Assembly (NCBI GenBank): GCA_946626755.1
Contig: CAMOUW010000004.1
Coordinates: 1-45,297, forward strand
Length of the DNA stretch: 45,297 nt
Source: an uncultured Clostridia bacterium
GTDB lineage: Bacteria > Bacillota > Clostridia > Lachnospirales > Lachnospiraceae
Reading direction: 5' to 3'
This document shows positions 8,195-17,358 of this stretch, piece after piece. The first letter of the stretch is position 1, and every line of letters begins with the position of its first letter. The position numbers were made by a program, and so were the translations under genes. The notes under the pieces were generated by a model. It did not search any database. It saw nothing but the letters and a program-made list of their open reading frames with translations, and was not told the origin of the DNA.

Positions 8195-9676
8195 TCACGG
8201 GAACAATGTCGCAGATATGCTTCCTATGGCTGCCGTAAGAGGGGAAGGTATAATACCAAGTCCCACTACCGCCACAGTCAGTATTATAAGCGGCACTGTC
8301 ATAAGACCGTTGGGCTCCTTCTTTTCAAGCCCTGCATAATTAAAATCTTTTCCGGGGAAGAATGCATCCTGAACTATAGGAAGCACATATCCCGCTGTAA
8401 GAAGCGCACTCACAAGAAGAGTAGCCGCTCCCAGTATACCCAGCCATCCAAACTGGGGTGCTATAGCACCCGTGGCCAGATACCATTTACTGAAATACCC
8501 TCCCGTAGGGGGGATACCTATAAGGGATAGCGAGGCAAGGGTAAAGCACCACATCACTATAGGCATTTGCTTGCCCATCCCTTTTAATTCGTACACATAG
8601 GTCTTGTGGGTCTTGTAAATGATCGCACCCGCAGACAGGAACATGATATTCTTTGCTACTGCATGGAAGATCACCTGGAGCAATGCTCCGAGAAGTCCCT
8701 CCGGTGTAAACAAAAACAGACCGAAGAGGACGTAGGAAACCTGGCTGACTGTGGAAAGAGCCAGTCTCTTTTTGAAGAGCTTCTCTTTAAATGCCAGCAT
8801 GGATCCCATAAATACGGTCCCCATGGATATAGCCATAAGCGTAGTCTGTACCCAGCTTCCCGTAAGGAAGTCCGTTCCTACCATATAGTAACAAACTCTT
8901 ATGATACCAAGAACTCCCGCCTTGGTAATAAGTCCTGAAAGAACTGCCGATGCAGGCGCCGGTGCAACCGGATGCGCCGTGGGAAGCCATGCATGAAGTG
9001 GCAGCATACCGGCTTTACATCCGAAACCTATGACCATGATCAGTGTCATGGCAAGAACGAGATTTTCATTTCCCGCCACAAGAGACATGTCAAGATTGCC
9101 TCCGGGTGTAAAGGCAAGCTGTCCTCCCATGTAATGATTCATGAAGAACAGTCCGAAAAGTCCAAGCCCCGCTCCGAAAACGGAGTAGCCCAGATACTTC
9201 ATTCCGGCGGACATGGCGTCCTTAGTTCTGGAATGTATAACCAGAGGCACCGTGATAAGGGACATGAACTCGAAGAACATGTAGAATGTTATAAGATTGC
9301 CCGAGTAACATATACCTATGATGGTACCTATGGTCATGGTGTAAAATCCCAGGAAAAGAGCTTCTTTTCCTTCGTGGGTTATGTATTCAAAAGCAAAGAA
9401 TACCACCAGTACCCAGATGGATGCTATAGTGCAGGCAAAGAACCTGGACATGGCATCCTGATGAAATGTTATCAGCATGGTATCTGATATGCTCCACACA
9501 TTAAAGGTGATATCAGGAGCGAATGCTATGGCATATACAAGCCCGGCATTTATTAGAACTATGACCGATACGAGAGTTCGCATGGTTTTTCTGTTTTGTA
9601 TACGGAAGACAAAGAGCCCCGCCACTACCGGAAAAATGATCGGCAACAGAAGCAGCCAGCCTAACACGGCATTCAC
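8195..9676 (-). CDS. NuoM/N / MrpD-type antiporter subunit
   Basis: 493 aa; GFGCKAGMLPLHAWLPTAHPVAPAPASAVLSGLITKAG. Confidence 0.88.
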   Translation of the reverse strand: MNAVLGWLLLLPIIFPVVAGLFVFRIQNRKTMRTLVSVIVLINAGLVYAIAFAPDITFNVWSISDTMLITFHQDAMSRFFACTIASIWVLVVFFAFEYITHEGKEALFLGFYTMTIGTIIGICYSGNLITFYMFFEFMSLITVPLVIHSRTKDAMSAGMKYLGYSVFGAGLGLFGLFFMNHYMGGQLAFTPGGNLDMSLVAGNENLVLAMTLIMVIGFGCKAGMLPLHAWLPTAHPVAPAPASAVLSGLITKAGVLGIIRVCYYMVGTDFLTGSWVQTTLMAISMGTVFMGSMLAFKEKLFKKRLALSTVSQVSYVLFGLFLFTPEGLLGALLQVIFHAVAKNIMFLSAGAIIYKTHKTYVYELKGMGKQMPIVMWCFTLASLSLIGIPPTGGYFSKWYLATGAIAPQFGWLGILGAATLLVSALLTAGYVLPIVQDAFFPGKDFNYAGLEKKEPNGLMTVPLIILTVAVVGLGIIPSPLTAAIGSISATLFP

Positions 9677-9684
9677 CTCCTTTA

Positions 9685-11388
9685 TTATAGTAATTCCAAA
9701 CCTTTTTTAATAACTTCCATCATGGGACCGTATGCGATACCCAGTGCAAAATTCGTTGCGATAAATACTACCATGGAAGCCCTGAACCCGAATGTAGTCC
9801 TGGTGTTGTGATGTTCACCATGTTCAGCCGCTTCACTTTTGTTTTGTGTAAATGCTGCCGCAGCCGTGTCTGCCACTGCTGCCGCTCCTCCATGAACAGC
9901 ACCTTCTTCCTCGTCATGAACATGAGACGTAAGTACCTCTGCACCGCCATGTGCACCATGGTCAGCATGCTCATCGCCATGACCGTGACTGTCATGCTCA
10001 TCCCCGTGTCCGTGATGACCGGGCTCATCCTTTGTCCTCCAGATATTTATACATACCGGCAGGTAGTAAAGAGCATTTAGAGCTGTACTTATAGCCAGGG
10101 CGATAAGTACAACCGGCAGTCTGAACATATCCGACTGTATAGCTCCGGTGTAGAAGAAAAGCTTTGGCGGAAATCCCGCAAAGAGGGGGATACCTATCAT
10201 GGACAGCGCACCTATTACAAATGCCACTCCGGCAAATTTGTTGCGGTGGGCCGCACCTCTGAGATCTTTAAACTCGTAGCTGTGTCCCGACACATTTGCA
10301 AGACCGCCTGCTGCAAGGAAGAGCATAGGCTTGGTCACTGCATGTGACATAATATGGAATACTGCCGCCATGGCTCCTATCTCGGAGTTAAGACCCAGTC
10401 CCATAAATATGTATCCGATCTGGGCAACCGACGAGTAAGCCGTCATCCTTTTTATGTGACGTTCTCTCAGCGCCTTTACGGATCCCAGGATCATACCCAG
10501 TATACCAAGAACAAACATGGCATCCGTTATATGCAGCTTTGCCATAAGCTCAGGTGTATATACCCTGTACATCATCTTTATAAGAAGGATGATATATCCC
10601 TTCAGTACCAGACCTGAAAGGATGGCACTGGATGATGATGTAGCTGAGCCGTGAGCGTTTGGCAGCCATGAATGGAAAGGATACAGGGCACTTTTTACTG
10701 AAAGACCCAGGGTAGTGATGGCCATCACCGCAGTAAGGGGCAGGAAATATTTTCCCGTATCTGCCATCTGAACGATAACCGGCTGAAGGCTCTCCATGAG
10801 AAGATGTCCTGTCATGTTGTAAAGCATAGCCAGTCCCATAAGGAACAGTCCTGAACCAAGCAGACTCATTATGAGATACCGTATGGTGGCCACTATGGTT
10901 TCTCCCGAATCCTTGGACATAACTATGGCACAGGCCGCCAGGGTGTTTATCTCTATAAATACGTATCCGGTAAATGTATCATTTGTGTATATGAGAGCCA
11001 GCATGGAACAAAGCAGCAGGTTCATCATTAGGAAATAAAGATACTGCTTCTTTTTAGGCACGTCCTCATATATATTTATCAGTCCTCCCAGCAGTGAAAA
11101 GCCCATTACAAAGCAGAACATGGTAGCCATAAGTGCTTCCAGAGGTCCGGCTTTTATTTCATTTCCCCATGGTGCAGGGAAGTGACCCATCATATAGGTG
11201 AAGCTTTCACCCGTGGTGGCCAGCTGTATGAGAAGTATGAAATTCATAACACCGGTTGCTATAATCACCCCGATATTTATCTTCTGCGCTACCTTGCCGT
11301 TTCTGAAGAAGGGCATAGCCATGCCCCCCACCAGAGTCAGCAGTATGCTGAAGAAGGGGAAATTATATACAAAAGGCATCTCATGCAT
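9685..11388 (-). CDS. NuoM/N / MrpD-type antiporter subunit with His/Asp/Glu-rich insert
   Basis: 567 aa; LSVKSALYPFHSWLPNAHGSATSSSSAILSGLVLKG; HHGHGDEHDSHGHGDEHADHGAHGG insert. Confidence 0.87.
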   Translation of the reverse strand: MHEMPFVYNFPFFSILLTLVGGMAMPFFRNGKVAQKINIGVIIATGVMNFILLIQLATTGESFTYMMGHFPAPWGNEIKAGPLEALMATMFCFVMGFSLLGGLINIYEDVPKKKQYLYFLMMNLLLCSMLALIYTNDTFTGYVFIEINTLAACAIVMSKDSGETIVATIRYLIMSLLGSGLFLMGLAMLYNMTGHLLMESLQPVIVQMADTGKYFLPLTAVMAITTLGLSVKSALYPFHSWLPNAHGSATSSSSAILSGLVLKGYIILLIKMMYRVYTPELMAKLHITDAMFVLGILGMILGSVKALRERHIKRMTAYSSVAQIGYIFMGLGLNSEIGAMAAVFHIMSHAVTKPMLFLAAGGLANVSGHSYEFKDLRGAAHRNKFAGVAFVIGALSMIGIPLFAGFPPKLFFYTGAIQSDMFRLPVVLIALAISTALNALYYLPVCINIWRTKDEPGHHGHGDEHDSHGHGDEHADHGAHGGAEVLTSHVHDEEEGAVHGGAAAVADTAAAAFTQNKSEAAEHGEHHNTRTTFGFRASMVVFIATNFALGIAYGPMMEVIKKGLELL

Positions 11389-11411
11389 AATCAGATTCCT
11401 CCAAGTTACGG

Positions 11412-11801
11412 TTAATGTGTTTCTGCTTTCAGCTTCTCCTGCTTGGACTTAAGGAGTATCTCATCCAGATTCAGGGTGTGATACTTTTTATAAAGTCTGT
11501 GGGTAAGGGCAAGAGAAAATGCGCTGACACTCACTGAAACCACGATACCGGTAAGCACCAGGCCTGCCGGTATGGGGTTTATGTACTGCTGTGCACTCGG
11601 ATTCAGATTGTCTCCAAGTATGGGAGCCACCCTTCCGAAGATCATTCCTCTTTGTGCAAGAAGAAGGTATACAGCGGTATCCATGATATTGAGTCCCACT
11701 ATTTTTTTTATCAGGTTTTTATTAAGAAGAAGCCCCATAAAGCCTACTCCGAAGAGTATCATGGCCGCTATCTCATAATAATGATTTGTAAACCATCCCA
11801 A
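11412..11801 (-). CDS. mnhC: MnhC/MrpC (NuoK-like) subunit
   Basis: 129 aa; GLLLNKNLIKKIVGLNIMDTAVYLLL; fixed position in the Mrp-like operon. Confidence 0.82.
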   Translation of the reverse strand: MGWFTNHYYEIAAMILFGVGFMGLLLNKNLIKKIVGLNIMDTAVYLLLAQRGMIFGRVAPILGDNLNPSAQQYINPIPAGLVLTGIVVSVSVSAFSLALTHRLYKKYHTLNLDEILLKSKQEKLKAETH

Positions 11802-12758
11802 TTATATCTCCCCCTTTGTAAACAAAGAGTAAAAACCAAACATCGTGCAAGCCACGATAAGTCCTACGAATATATTCAGCGGAAGTATAAATCCCGAGCT
11901 GAGTATCGCTCCGGGTATACCATGAGGTATACCTGTTTCGATATGATGCGCTCCCGTATAGAAGGAGTAGCATTTCAGTGCAGCATATGAAAGAAGGGAT
12001 CCGCTGGTTATTATGGTAAATACCTTAAAATTGAAAAATTTCTTTGTCCTTTCAGACCCGAAGCCCTGGGATATAAGTATAAGACCGGCACCGATTATGG
12101 CGCCTCCTGAGAAACCTCCACCCGGGGAAATGTGTCCGTTCAACACTACGTATATTCCGAAAAGAATAACGAAGGGGGACACGATCCCTGCCATGGTCTT
12201 AAGCACTACATCTCTGTGAATCCTGGAAATCTTTTCTTCTTCCTTTATGACTTTTTCCTCTGCGGGATCATTTACAAGACTACCGTCTCTGTCCTTACGA
12301 AGAAGGATCATCACACTCATGACCGCCGTAAAGAGTACCGAGGATTCTCCCAGGGTATCAAACGCTCTGTAGTCAAGGATCATGCCTGCTACTACGTTGG
12401 TAGCACCTGTGTCCTTGAGACCGTCTTCTATGTATTTGTAAGATACCTCATTGTTGCTGGGCACATCTGCAATACCGAAGGGTGCCGTCTGGGTGACTAC
12501 AAATATCATGAGCGCTATAAATGCGCAGCAAAGGATTATGGCCATAGGCTTGTAAAAGCTGTTAAATTTCCTGATACGGTTTTCGTAAGCCGCATATTCG
12601 TCCTTTGATGACGCAACTGCTTTTTTCTCAGCCCCGGCTGTCTTTTGCTTTTTTTCTTTTTTAGGTTTTCTCTCAGGAGCAGGGTCGGCATTTACCCAGG
12701 CAACAAAAGGATTTGTACTGCCCTTGTATTCGGTATTTTCATGATCCTTCATGTTCAT
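11802..12758 (-). CDS. MbhE-MnhB-like fusion subunit
   Basis: C-terminal half GIYVVLNGHISPGGGFSGGAIIGAGLILI (MnhB); N-terminal half with ILDYRAFDTLGESSVLFTAVMSVMILL (MbhE/MrpA C-terminal type). Confidence 0.8.
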   Translation of the reverse strand: MNMKDHENTEYKGSTNPFVAWVNADPAPERKPKKEKKQKTAGAEKKAVASSKDEYAAYENRIRKFNSFYKPMAIILCCAFIALMIFVVTQTAPFGIADVPSNNEVSYKYIEDGLKDTGATNVVAGMILDYRAFDTLGESSVLFTAVMSVMILLRKDRDGSLVNDPAEEKVIKEEEKISRIHRDVVLKTMAGIVSPFVILFGIYVVLNGHISPGGGFSGGAIIGAGLILISQGFGSERTKKFFNFKVFTIITSGSLLSYAALKCYSFYTGAHHIETGIPHGIPGAILSSGFILPLNIFVGLIVACTMFGFYSLFTKGEI

Positions 12759-13044
12759 TACCCTCCTCCTGATCTTTTTTCTTTTTCTTTTTGCCCGTGT
12801 GGAGCTCTCCTACTTTCTTTAAGGTAATAAAGAATAATATGGTGGTGACTCCCGCTCCTACTGCCGCCTCAGTACCTGCCAGATCCGGGGATTCTATCAC
12901 TACCCAGATTATGGACATTACAAGGCTGTAGGACATAAATATGAGCACGGTGGTCAGAAGATTCTTGCTGACGATGGCCGCGATGGCACATGTAATGAGA
13001 AATCCCAGCAAGATCCAGACCAGTATAGTCTGTCCGTCAATCAT
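12739..13044 (-). CDS. MbhD-type (DUF4040-like) subunit
   Basis: MIDGQTILVWILLGFLITCAIAAIVSKNLLTTVLIFMSYSLVMSIIWVVIESPDLAGTEAAVGAGVTTILFFITLKK; start revised to 13044 from the longer ORF. Confidence 0.78.
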   Translation of the reverse strand: MIDGQTILVWILLGFLITCAIAAIVSKNLLTTVLIFMSYSLVMSIIWVVIESPDLAGTEAAVGAGVTTILFFITLKKVGELHTGKKKKKKDQEEGNEHEGS

Positions 13045-13375
13045 CCTCTGTTCCCTCCTCATATATTTCTTCATATCTGTCCGCATCATCCTTGTCCTTT
13101 GAGTCGATCTCCATTTTGGCGATCATGTGACTGGATACGGGACTGGTGAGCCAGAACAGTATGATAATGACCACTATCTTCAGAGTGGCAAATGTAAGTC
13201 CTGTCAGTACCGCGACGCCTGATAATACAAACAACAGGCCGAGGGTATCGCTTTGTGCCGCGATATGCATACGGTTCAGAACATATTTGAACTTGTATAC
13301 TCCGGCAGTGGCCAGGGCAAATATCAAAATGCCGGCAGCGATGAGCGCTGCCGCTATAACAATACGCACTATCAT
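13037..13375 (-). CDS. mnhG: MnhG/MrpG subunit
   Basis: 112 aa; YKFKYVLNRMHIAAQSDTLGLLFVLSG motif. Confidence 0.82.
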   Translation of the reverse strand: MIVRIVIAAALIAAGILIFALATAGVYKFKYVLNRMHIAAQSDTLGLLFVLSGVAVLTGLTFATLKIVVIIILFWLTSPVSSHMIAKMEIDSKDKDDADRYEEIYEEGTEDD

Positions 13376-13731
13376 TTGTCCGGTGCCTCCTCATCACTTT
13401 TGTCCAGGATCTCTACTTCTCCGTCTTTAAGCATATGACTGCTTTCCGCCCGTTTTTTTCTGACCTGAATGATCCTGGACAGTACAACTACTGCTGCAAA
13501 CCCCAGCATGGCATAGATAAGCCCCACGTCTACGATGAAGTCTTCCCTCAGGAACACTGCCAGCATGCAGACAAATGCTATTACTTTTGTACTGATCATG
13601 TTTGCCGCCACTATACGGTCTGTATATCTGGGACCTCTTATAGCTATGATAAGACAGAAAAAGATGATCACCGAAAGCACTATCATGCATACTATAAAAA
13701 ATACGGACGAAAATGGTGTACCTTCAAACAT
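13372..13731 (-). CDS. mnhF: MnhF/MrpF subunit
   Basis: 119 aa; IRGPRYTDRIVAANMISTKVI motif. Confidence 0.82.
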   Translation of the reverse strand: MFEGTPFSSVFFIVCMIVLSVIIFFCLIIAIRGPRYTDRIVAANMISTKVIAFVCMLAVFLREDFIVDVGLIYAMLGFAAVVVLSRIIQVRKKRAESSHMLKDGEVEILDKSDEEAPDK

Positions 13732-14201
13732 TATTTTTCCTCCATACGTTTTAACTGCTTTACAAATGTGGATTCATTCAACCCTTCTGCCATGCTTTTG
13801 TCAAAGGCATGTACGCAGAATACGTCATTTTCATCATCTACCCACACGGTTATTGTGCCCGGTGTGATGGTGATGGAATTGGCGAGGGCTGTTTTGGCCA
13901 CATCTCCTTTAAGGCCTGATTTGAAATAGACCATCTGGGGAGAGATGTTTTTCCCCGGTTTGATGACGTATTTCATGATGCCTATGTTTGCCTTTATGAT
14001 CTCCCACAGAAGTACCGCCAGGTATTTCAGGATCTTTCCGAAGTTTTTGAATACGTGGAGATCTTTTTTTGCACTGTACCCCAGTACTTTGATGGCAAAT
14101 ATATATATGGCGATGGCAAAGCCTGCGCCGAATATAGCTATCTCTAAGGTGAATTTGCCGTTGAAGATCACCCAGGCAACCCACAAAAATATCAAAAGCA
14201 T
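13731..14201 (-). CDS. mnhE: MnhE/MrpE subunit
   Basis: 156 aa; NSITITPGTITVWVDDENDVFCVHAFD motif. Confidence 0.85.
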   Translation of the reverse strand: MLLIFLWVAWVIFNGKFTLEIAIFGAGFAIAIYIFAIKVLGYSAKKDLHVFKNFGKILKYLAVLLWEIIKANIGIMKYVIKPGKNISPQMVYFKSGLKGDVAKTALANSITITPGTITVWVDDENDVFCVHAFDKSMAEGLNESTFVKQLKRMEEK

Positions 14202-14349
14202 AGATCTACCTCCGCGATTGTATTAAAAAAAATACAATGCTCCAAAACAGATAATTATGTTAATTATGCTTCATTCTTGTGGTAAAGTCAATATAAAAAT
14301 TAAAAAAGGATTAAAAAAAAATAAACTGGTTGAGTAAGGGGGCTTATCC

Positions 14350-14413
14350 GTCTATATACACTGTATTCCGGGCACGCTGCCGCTTGACGCCCCAAATACA
14401 TAGTTATATACGC
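14350..14413 (-). repeat. Hairpin repeat copy D (inverse orientation)
   Basis: Minus strand TATATAACTATGTATTTGGGGC-GTCAAGCGGCAGCGT-GCCCGGAATACAGTGTATATA. Confidence 0.82.
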
Positions 14414-14493
14414 TTTCTAAAGTCGGAAATTTTTTTGCCAACTTATAATTACCATGTATTATTTCATGTAAAGACTGCCTACTCTTACAAAAA

Positions 14494-14556
14494 GCAAAAT
14501 GCAGGATATTTCGGGCGTTAAGCGGTCGCGTGCCCGGAAATATCCTGCTGTTTTGC
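14494..14556 (+). repeat. Hairpin repeat copy E
   Basis: GCAAAATGCAGGATATTTCGGGC-GTTAAGCGGTCGCGT-GCCCGGAAATATCCTGCTGTTTTGC. Confidence 0.92.
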
Positions 14557-14673
14557 TCAGTTTATTTGTTATCTGTATTTCTCGCTCAGTTTAGCATTTA
14601 TTATCTGCCTCTTTATTTAACTATAAATACCTATTTCTTTTTTCACGTAAAGACCGCCTTACTCTTACAAAAA

Positions 14674-14736
14674 GCAAAATGCAGGATATTTCGGGCGTTA
14701 AGCGGTCGCGTGCCCGGAAATATCCTGCTGTTTTGC
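14674..14736 (+). repeat. Hairpin repeat copy F (identical to E, 180 bp away)
   Basis: Same sequence as E within a ~100-bp near-identical duplicated unit. Confidence 0.92.
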
Positions 14737-14789
14737 TCAGTTTAATACACTATCTGCATTTTTGCTTAGTAAATATATCCCATACTAAT

Positions 14790-15425
14790 TTATTTTGCTG
14801 TAAATGTTACGTATCCGTCAGTGAGAAGCTGTGCCATATCCCCTGCTTCAAAAGGCTGGTCCGCACTATAGTCAAGACATGCATAAGCAGCTGTGTCACC
14901 TGCGGGTCCGATATTTTTATATGCTCTGAGTACAGTCTTTCCGGCACTGTCCTTGCCTATAGCAAAAAGCACATCCTGAAGACGGCCTGCATCAGAATCC
15001 TGAAGATCGACTGTCAGTGCATCCAGGTCACTTTCAATAACATGTGATGTAACTCCGTTTTTAACTGAATAGGAATACTGTGCACCGTCACCCTTGAACT
15101 TGAGGTCTCCGTCCTCTTCAAAGCCGTCTTTGATCTTCATTACATTTACTTCATATCCGTCGATCACAACAGGCTCGTCACTAGAACCGCTGTCAGACTC
15201 TCCTGTCGTAGTCTCTGAAGGAGCTGTACTTGTCGTCTCCTGAGTAGTAGTAGTAGTTTCAGAAGCAGTTGTTGTCTGCGTTGTCTCCTGTGTAGTTGTT
15301 TCTGATACAGTAGTAGCTTCAGTAGTAGCCTCTGTAGTTGCCTCCGTGCCTGTACCGCCACAAGCTGCAAGACTGACTGAAACCGCTGCTATCGCTCCTG
15401 CTAATCCCAAATATTTCTTTATCAT
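14790..15425 (-). CDS. Secreted lipoprotein with Thr/Ser/Glu-rich low-complexity linker
   Basis: MIKKYLGLAGAIAAVSVSLAACGG lipobox; start moved to 15425 where an AGGAGGT SD precedes the ATG. Confidence 0.75.
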   Translation of the reverse strand: MIKKYLGLAGAIAAVSVSLAACGGTGTEATTEATTEATTVSETTTQETTQTTTASETTTTTQETTSTAPSETTTGESDSGSSDEPVVIDGYEVNVMKIKDGFEEDGDLKFKGDGAQYSYSVKNGVTSHVIESDLDALTVDLQDSDAGRLQDVLFAIGKDSAGKTVLRAYKNIGPAGDTAAYACLDYSADQPFEAGDMAQLLTDGYVTFTAK

Positions 15426-15536
15426 CTCATAACCTCCTGTAAAAACAATATTATTCTCTCTATACTTATACAATAGACCTTAATACATTAGTTTTCAAGG
15501 CATATCACTAAATTTACATAAAAGCTTTATAATCTG

Positions 15537-17357
15537 TCACTCATCCCACTGGGAATTGTAGAGATCATAATAGAAACCCTGCTTTGCCATAAGCTCATCA
15601 TGGGTACCCTGTTCCACTATATCCCCCTTCTCCATAACAAGAATGATATCTGAATTTCTTATAGTAGAAAGTCTGTGTGCTATGACAAAACTTGTCCTTC
15701 CCTTCATAAGCTGCTCCATAGCCTCCTGTATCTGTATCTCCGTTCTTGTATCTACAGAAGATGTAGCCTCATCCAGGATAAGCATTTTTCTTTCAGCCAG
15801 AATAGCCCTGGCGATGGTCAGCAGCTGCTTTTGTCCCTGGGATACATTTGACGCCTCTTCATTTAGCACCATATCATATCCGCCCGGCAGCGTCTCGATA
15901 AAGTGATGGGCTCTTGCGGCCTTTGCCGCCTCTATTACCTCCTCGTCGGTAGCATCTTCACGGCCGTATCTTATATTCTCCATTATCGTTCCGTTAAACA
16001 GCCATGTATCCTGCAGCACCATAGCAAAAGATTTCCTGAGTGCACTTCTGTCCATGGAAGCGATGTCCACGCCATCTATCCGGATGGTTCCTGCATTTAC
16101 GTCATAAAACCTCATAAGAAGCTTTACTATAGTAGTCTTGCCGGCACCGGTAGGGCCCACAATAGCCACCTTATGCTCCGGCTCAGCCACAAAAGATACA
16201 TCCTTTAATATAATGTGATCCGGATCATACCCAAATGACACATGGTCAAATTCTACTCTGCCCTTAGCTGTATCCGGAAGACTTGCAGGATTTTCAACCT
16301 GAACTTCATCCGGCTGCTCCAGAAAATCAAAAACCCTTTCAGATGCTGCCGCCATAGACTGAAGCTGATTTACCACCTGGGCAAACTGCTGTATGGGTTG
16401 TGAAAAGCTTCTTACATATTGTATAAATGCCTGTATATCTCCTATGGAAATGACGCCGCCTGCCGCAAGAAGTCCGCCGGAAATAGCCACAGCCACATAT
16501 CCCAGATTTCCTATAGCCATCATTATAGGCTGCATCAGACCTGACAAAAACTGGGAACGCCAGCCCGAAACATACATTTCCTCATTTTCTTTATTGAAAT
16601 CCTTCACGGCCTTCTCTTCTCTGTTGAAGGCCTTAACCACAAGATGACCGCCGTAATTTTCTTCCACCTGACCGTTCAGGCTTCCCAAAAGCCTCTGCTG
16701 GTCTCTGAAATACTTTTGCGACTTTTTAACAGTCAGCCCTATAAGCCCGATGGATGCAGGAAGCATGACTACAGCAATAAGTGTCATCAGCGGTGATATG
16801 GTAAGCATCATAATGAGGGTTCCCACAAGGGATGCCACGGACTGGATAACCGTGGTAAAGCTTTGGGAAAGCGCCTGGCCTATGGTGTCCACGTCATTTG
16901 TAACTGTAGAAAGCACGTCTCCCGTAGATCTGCTCTCAAAATATCCCATAGGCATACTGTCAATTTTTTCTGAAATATTACGCCTCAGATTAAATGCCAG
17001 CTTCTGGGTGACCATAGCCATTATCAGACTCTGAAGCATCATAAACAACGCCCCTATGGTGTAGAGGATGATCACCACCATTAGGATATGTCCGATAGCG
17101 GCAAAGTCTATGCCGGTACCGTTTGTCACCTTCCCCATAATACCCTCTGCCAGGATCGTGGTGGCATGTCCCATACGCTTGGGTCCGAGAACAAAAAACA
17201 CCGCCCCCGCTCCTGCGCATATCATTGCCGCGATCACGGCCGGAAGGAATCTCTTCATGTATTTAATAAGCTTAATAAGTGAGCCCTTAAAGTCTTTGGC
17301 TTTCTCTACTGCTCCCCCGCGGTTGAAGGGGCCTCCGCCTGATTGTCTTTGTGCCAT
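15537..17357 (-). CDS. ABC exporter, fused permease/ATPase, canonical Walker B
   Basis: GPTGAGKTTIVKLLMRFYDV, NVSQGQKQLLTIARAIL, MLILDEATSSVD. Confidence 0.92.
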   Translation of the reverse strand: MAQRQSGGGPFNRGGAVEKAKDFKGSLIKLIKYMKRFLPAVIAAMICAGAGAVFFVLGPKRMGHATTILAEGIMGKVTNGTGIDFAAIGHILMVVIILYTIGALFMMLQSLIMAMVTQKLAFNLRRNISEKIDSMPMGYFESRSTGDVLSTVTNDVDTIGQALSQSFTTVIQSVASLVGTLIMMLTISPLMTLIAVVMLPASIGLIGLTVKKSQKYFRDQQRLLGSLNGQVEENYGGHLVVKAFNREEKAVKDFNKENEEMYVSGWRSQFLSGLMQPIMMAIGNLGYVAVAISGGLLAAGGVISIGDIQAFIQYVRSFSQPIQQFAQVVNQLQSMAAASERVFDFLEQPDEVQVENPASLPDTAKGRVEFDHVSFGYDPDHIILKDVSFVAEPEHKVAIVGPTGAGKTTIVKLLMRFYDVNAGTIRIDGVDIASMDRSALRKSFAMVLQDTWLFNGTIMENIRYGREDATDEEVIEAAKAARAHHFIETLPGGYDMVLNEEASNVSQGQKQLLTIARAILAERKMLILDEATSSVDTRTEIQIQEAMEQLMKGRTSFVIAHRLSTIRNSDIILVMEKGDIVEQGTHDELMAKQGFYYDLYNSQWDE

Positions 17358-17358
17358 G

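Noticed and set aside
14217-14238. ATTGTATT-AAAAAA-AATACAAT palindrome upstream of mnhE
   Set aside because: AT-only hairpin of 8 bp; could be a weak 5' UTR element but no further support
15164-15370. 68-aa Leu/Gln/Arg-rich ORF within the lipoprotein gene
   Set aside because: Frame-shifted reading of the Thr/Glu-rich repetitive linker; not a real gene
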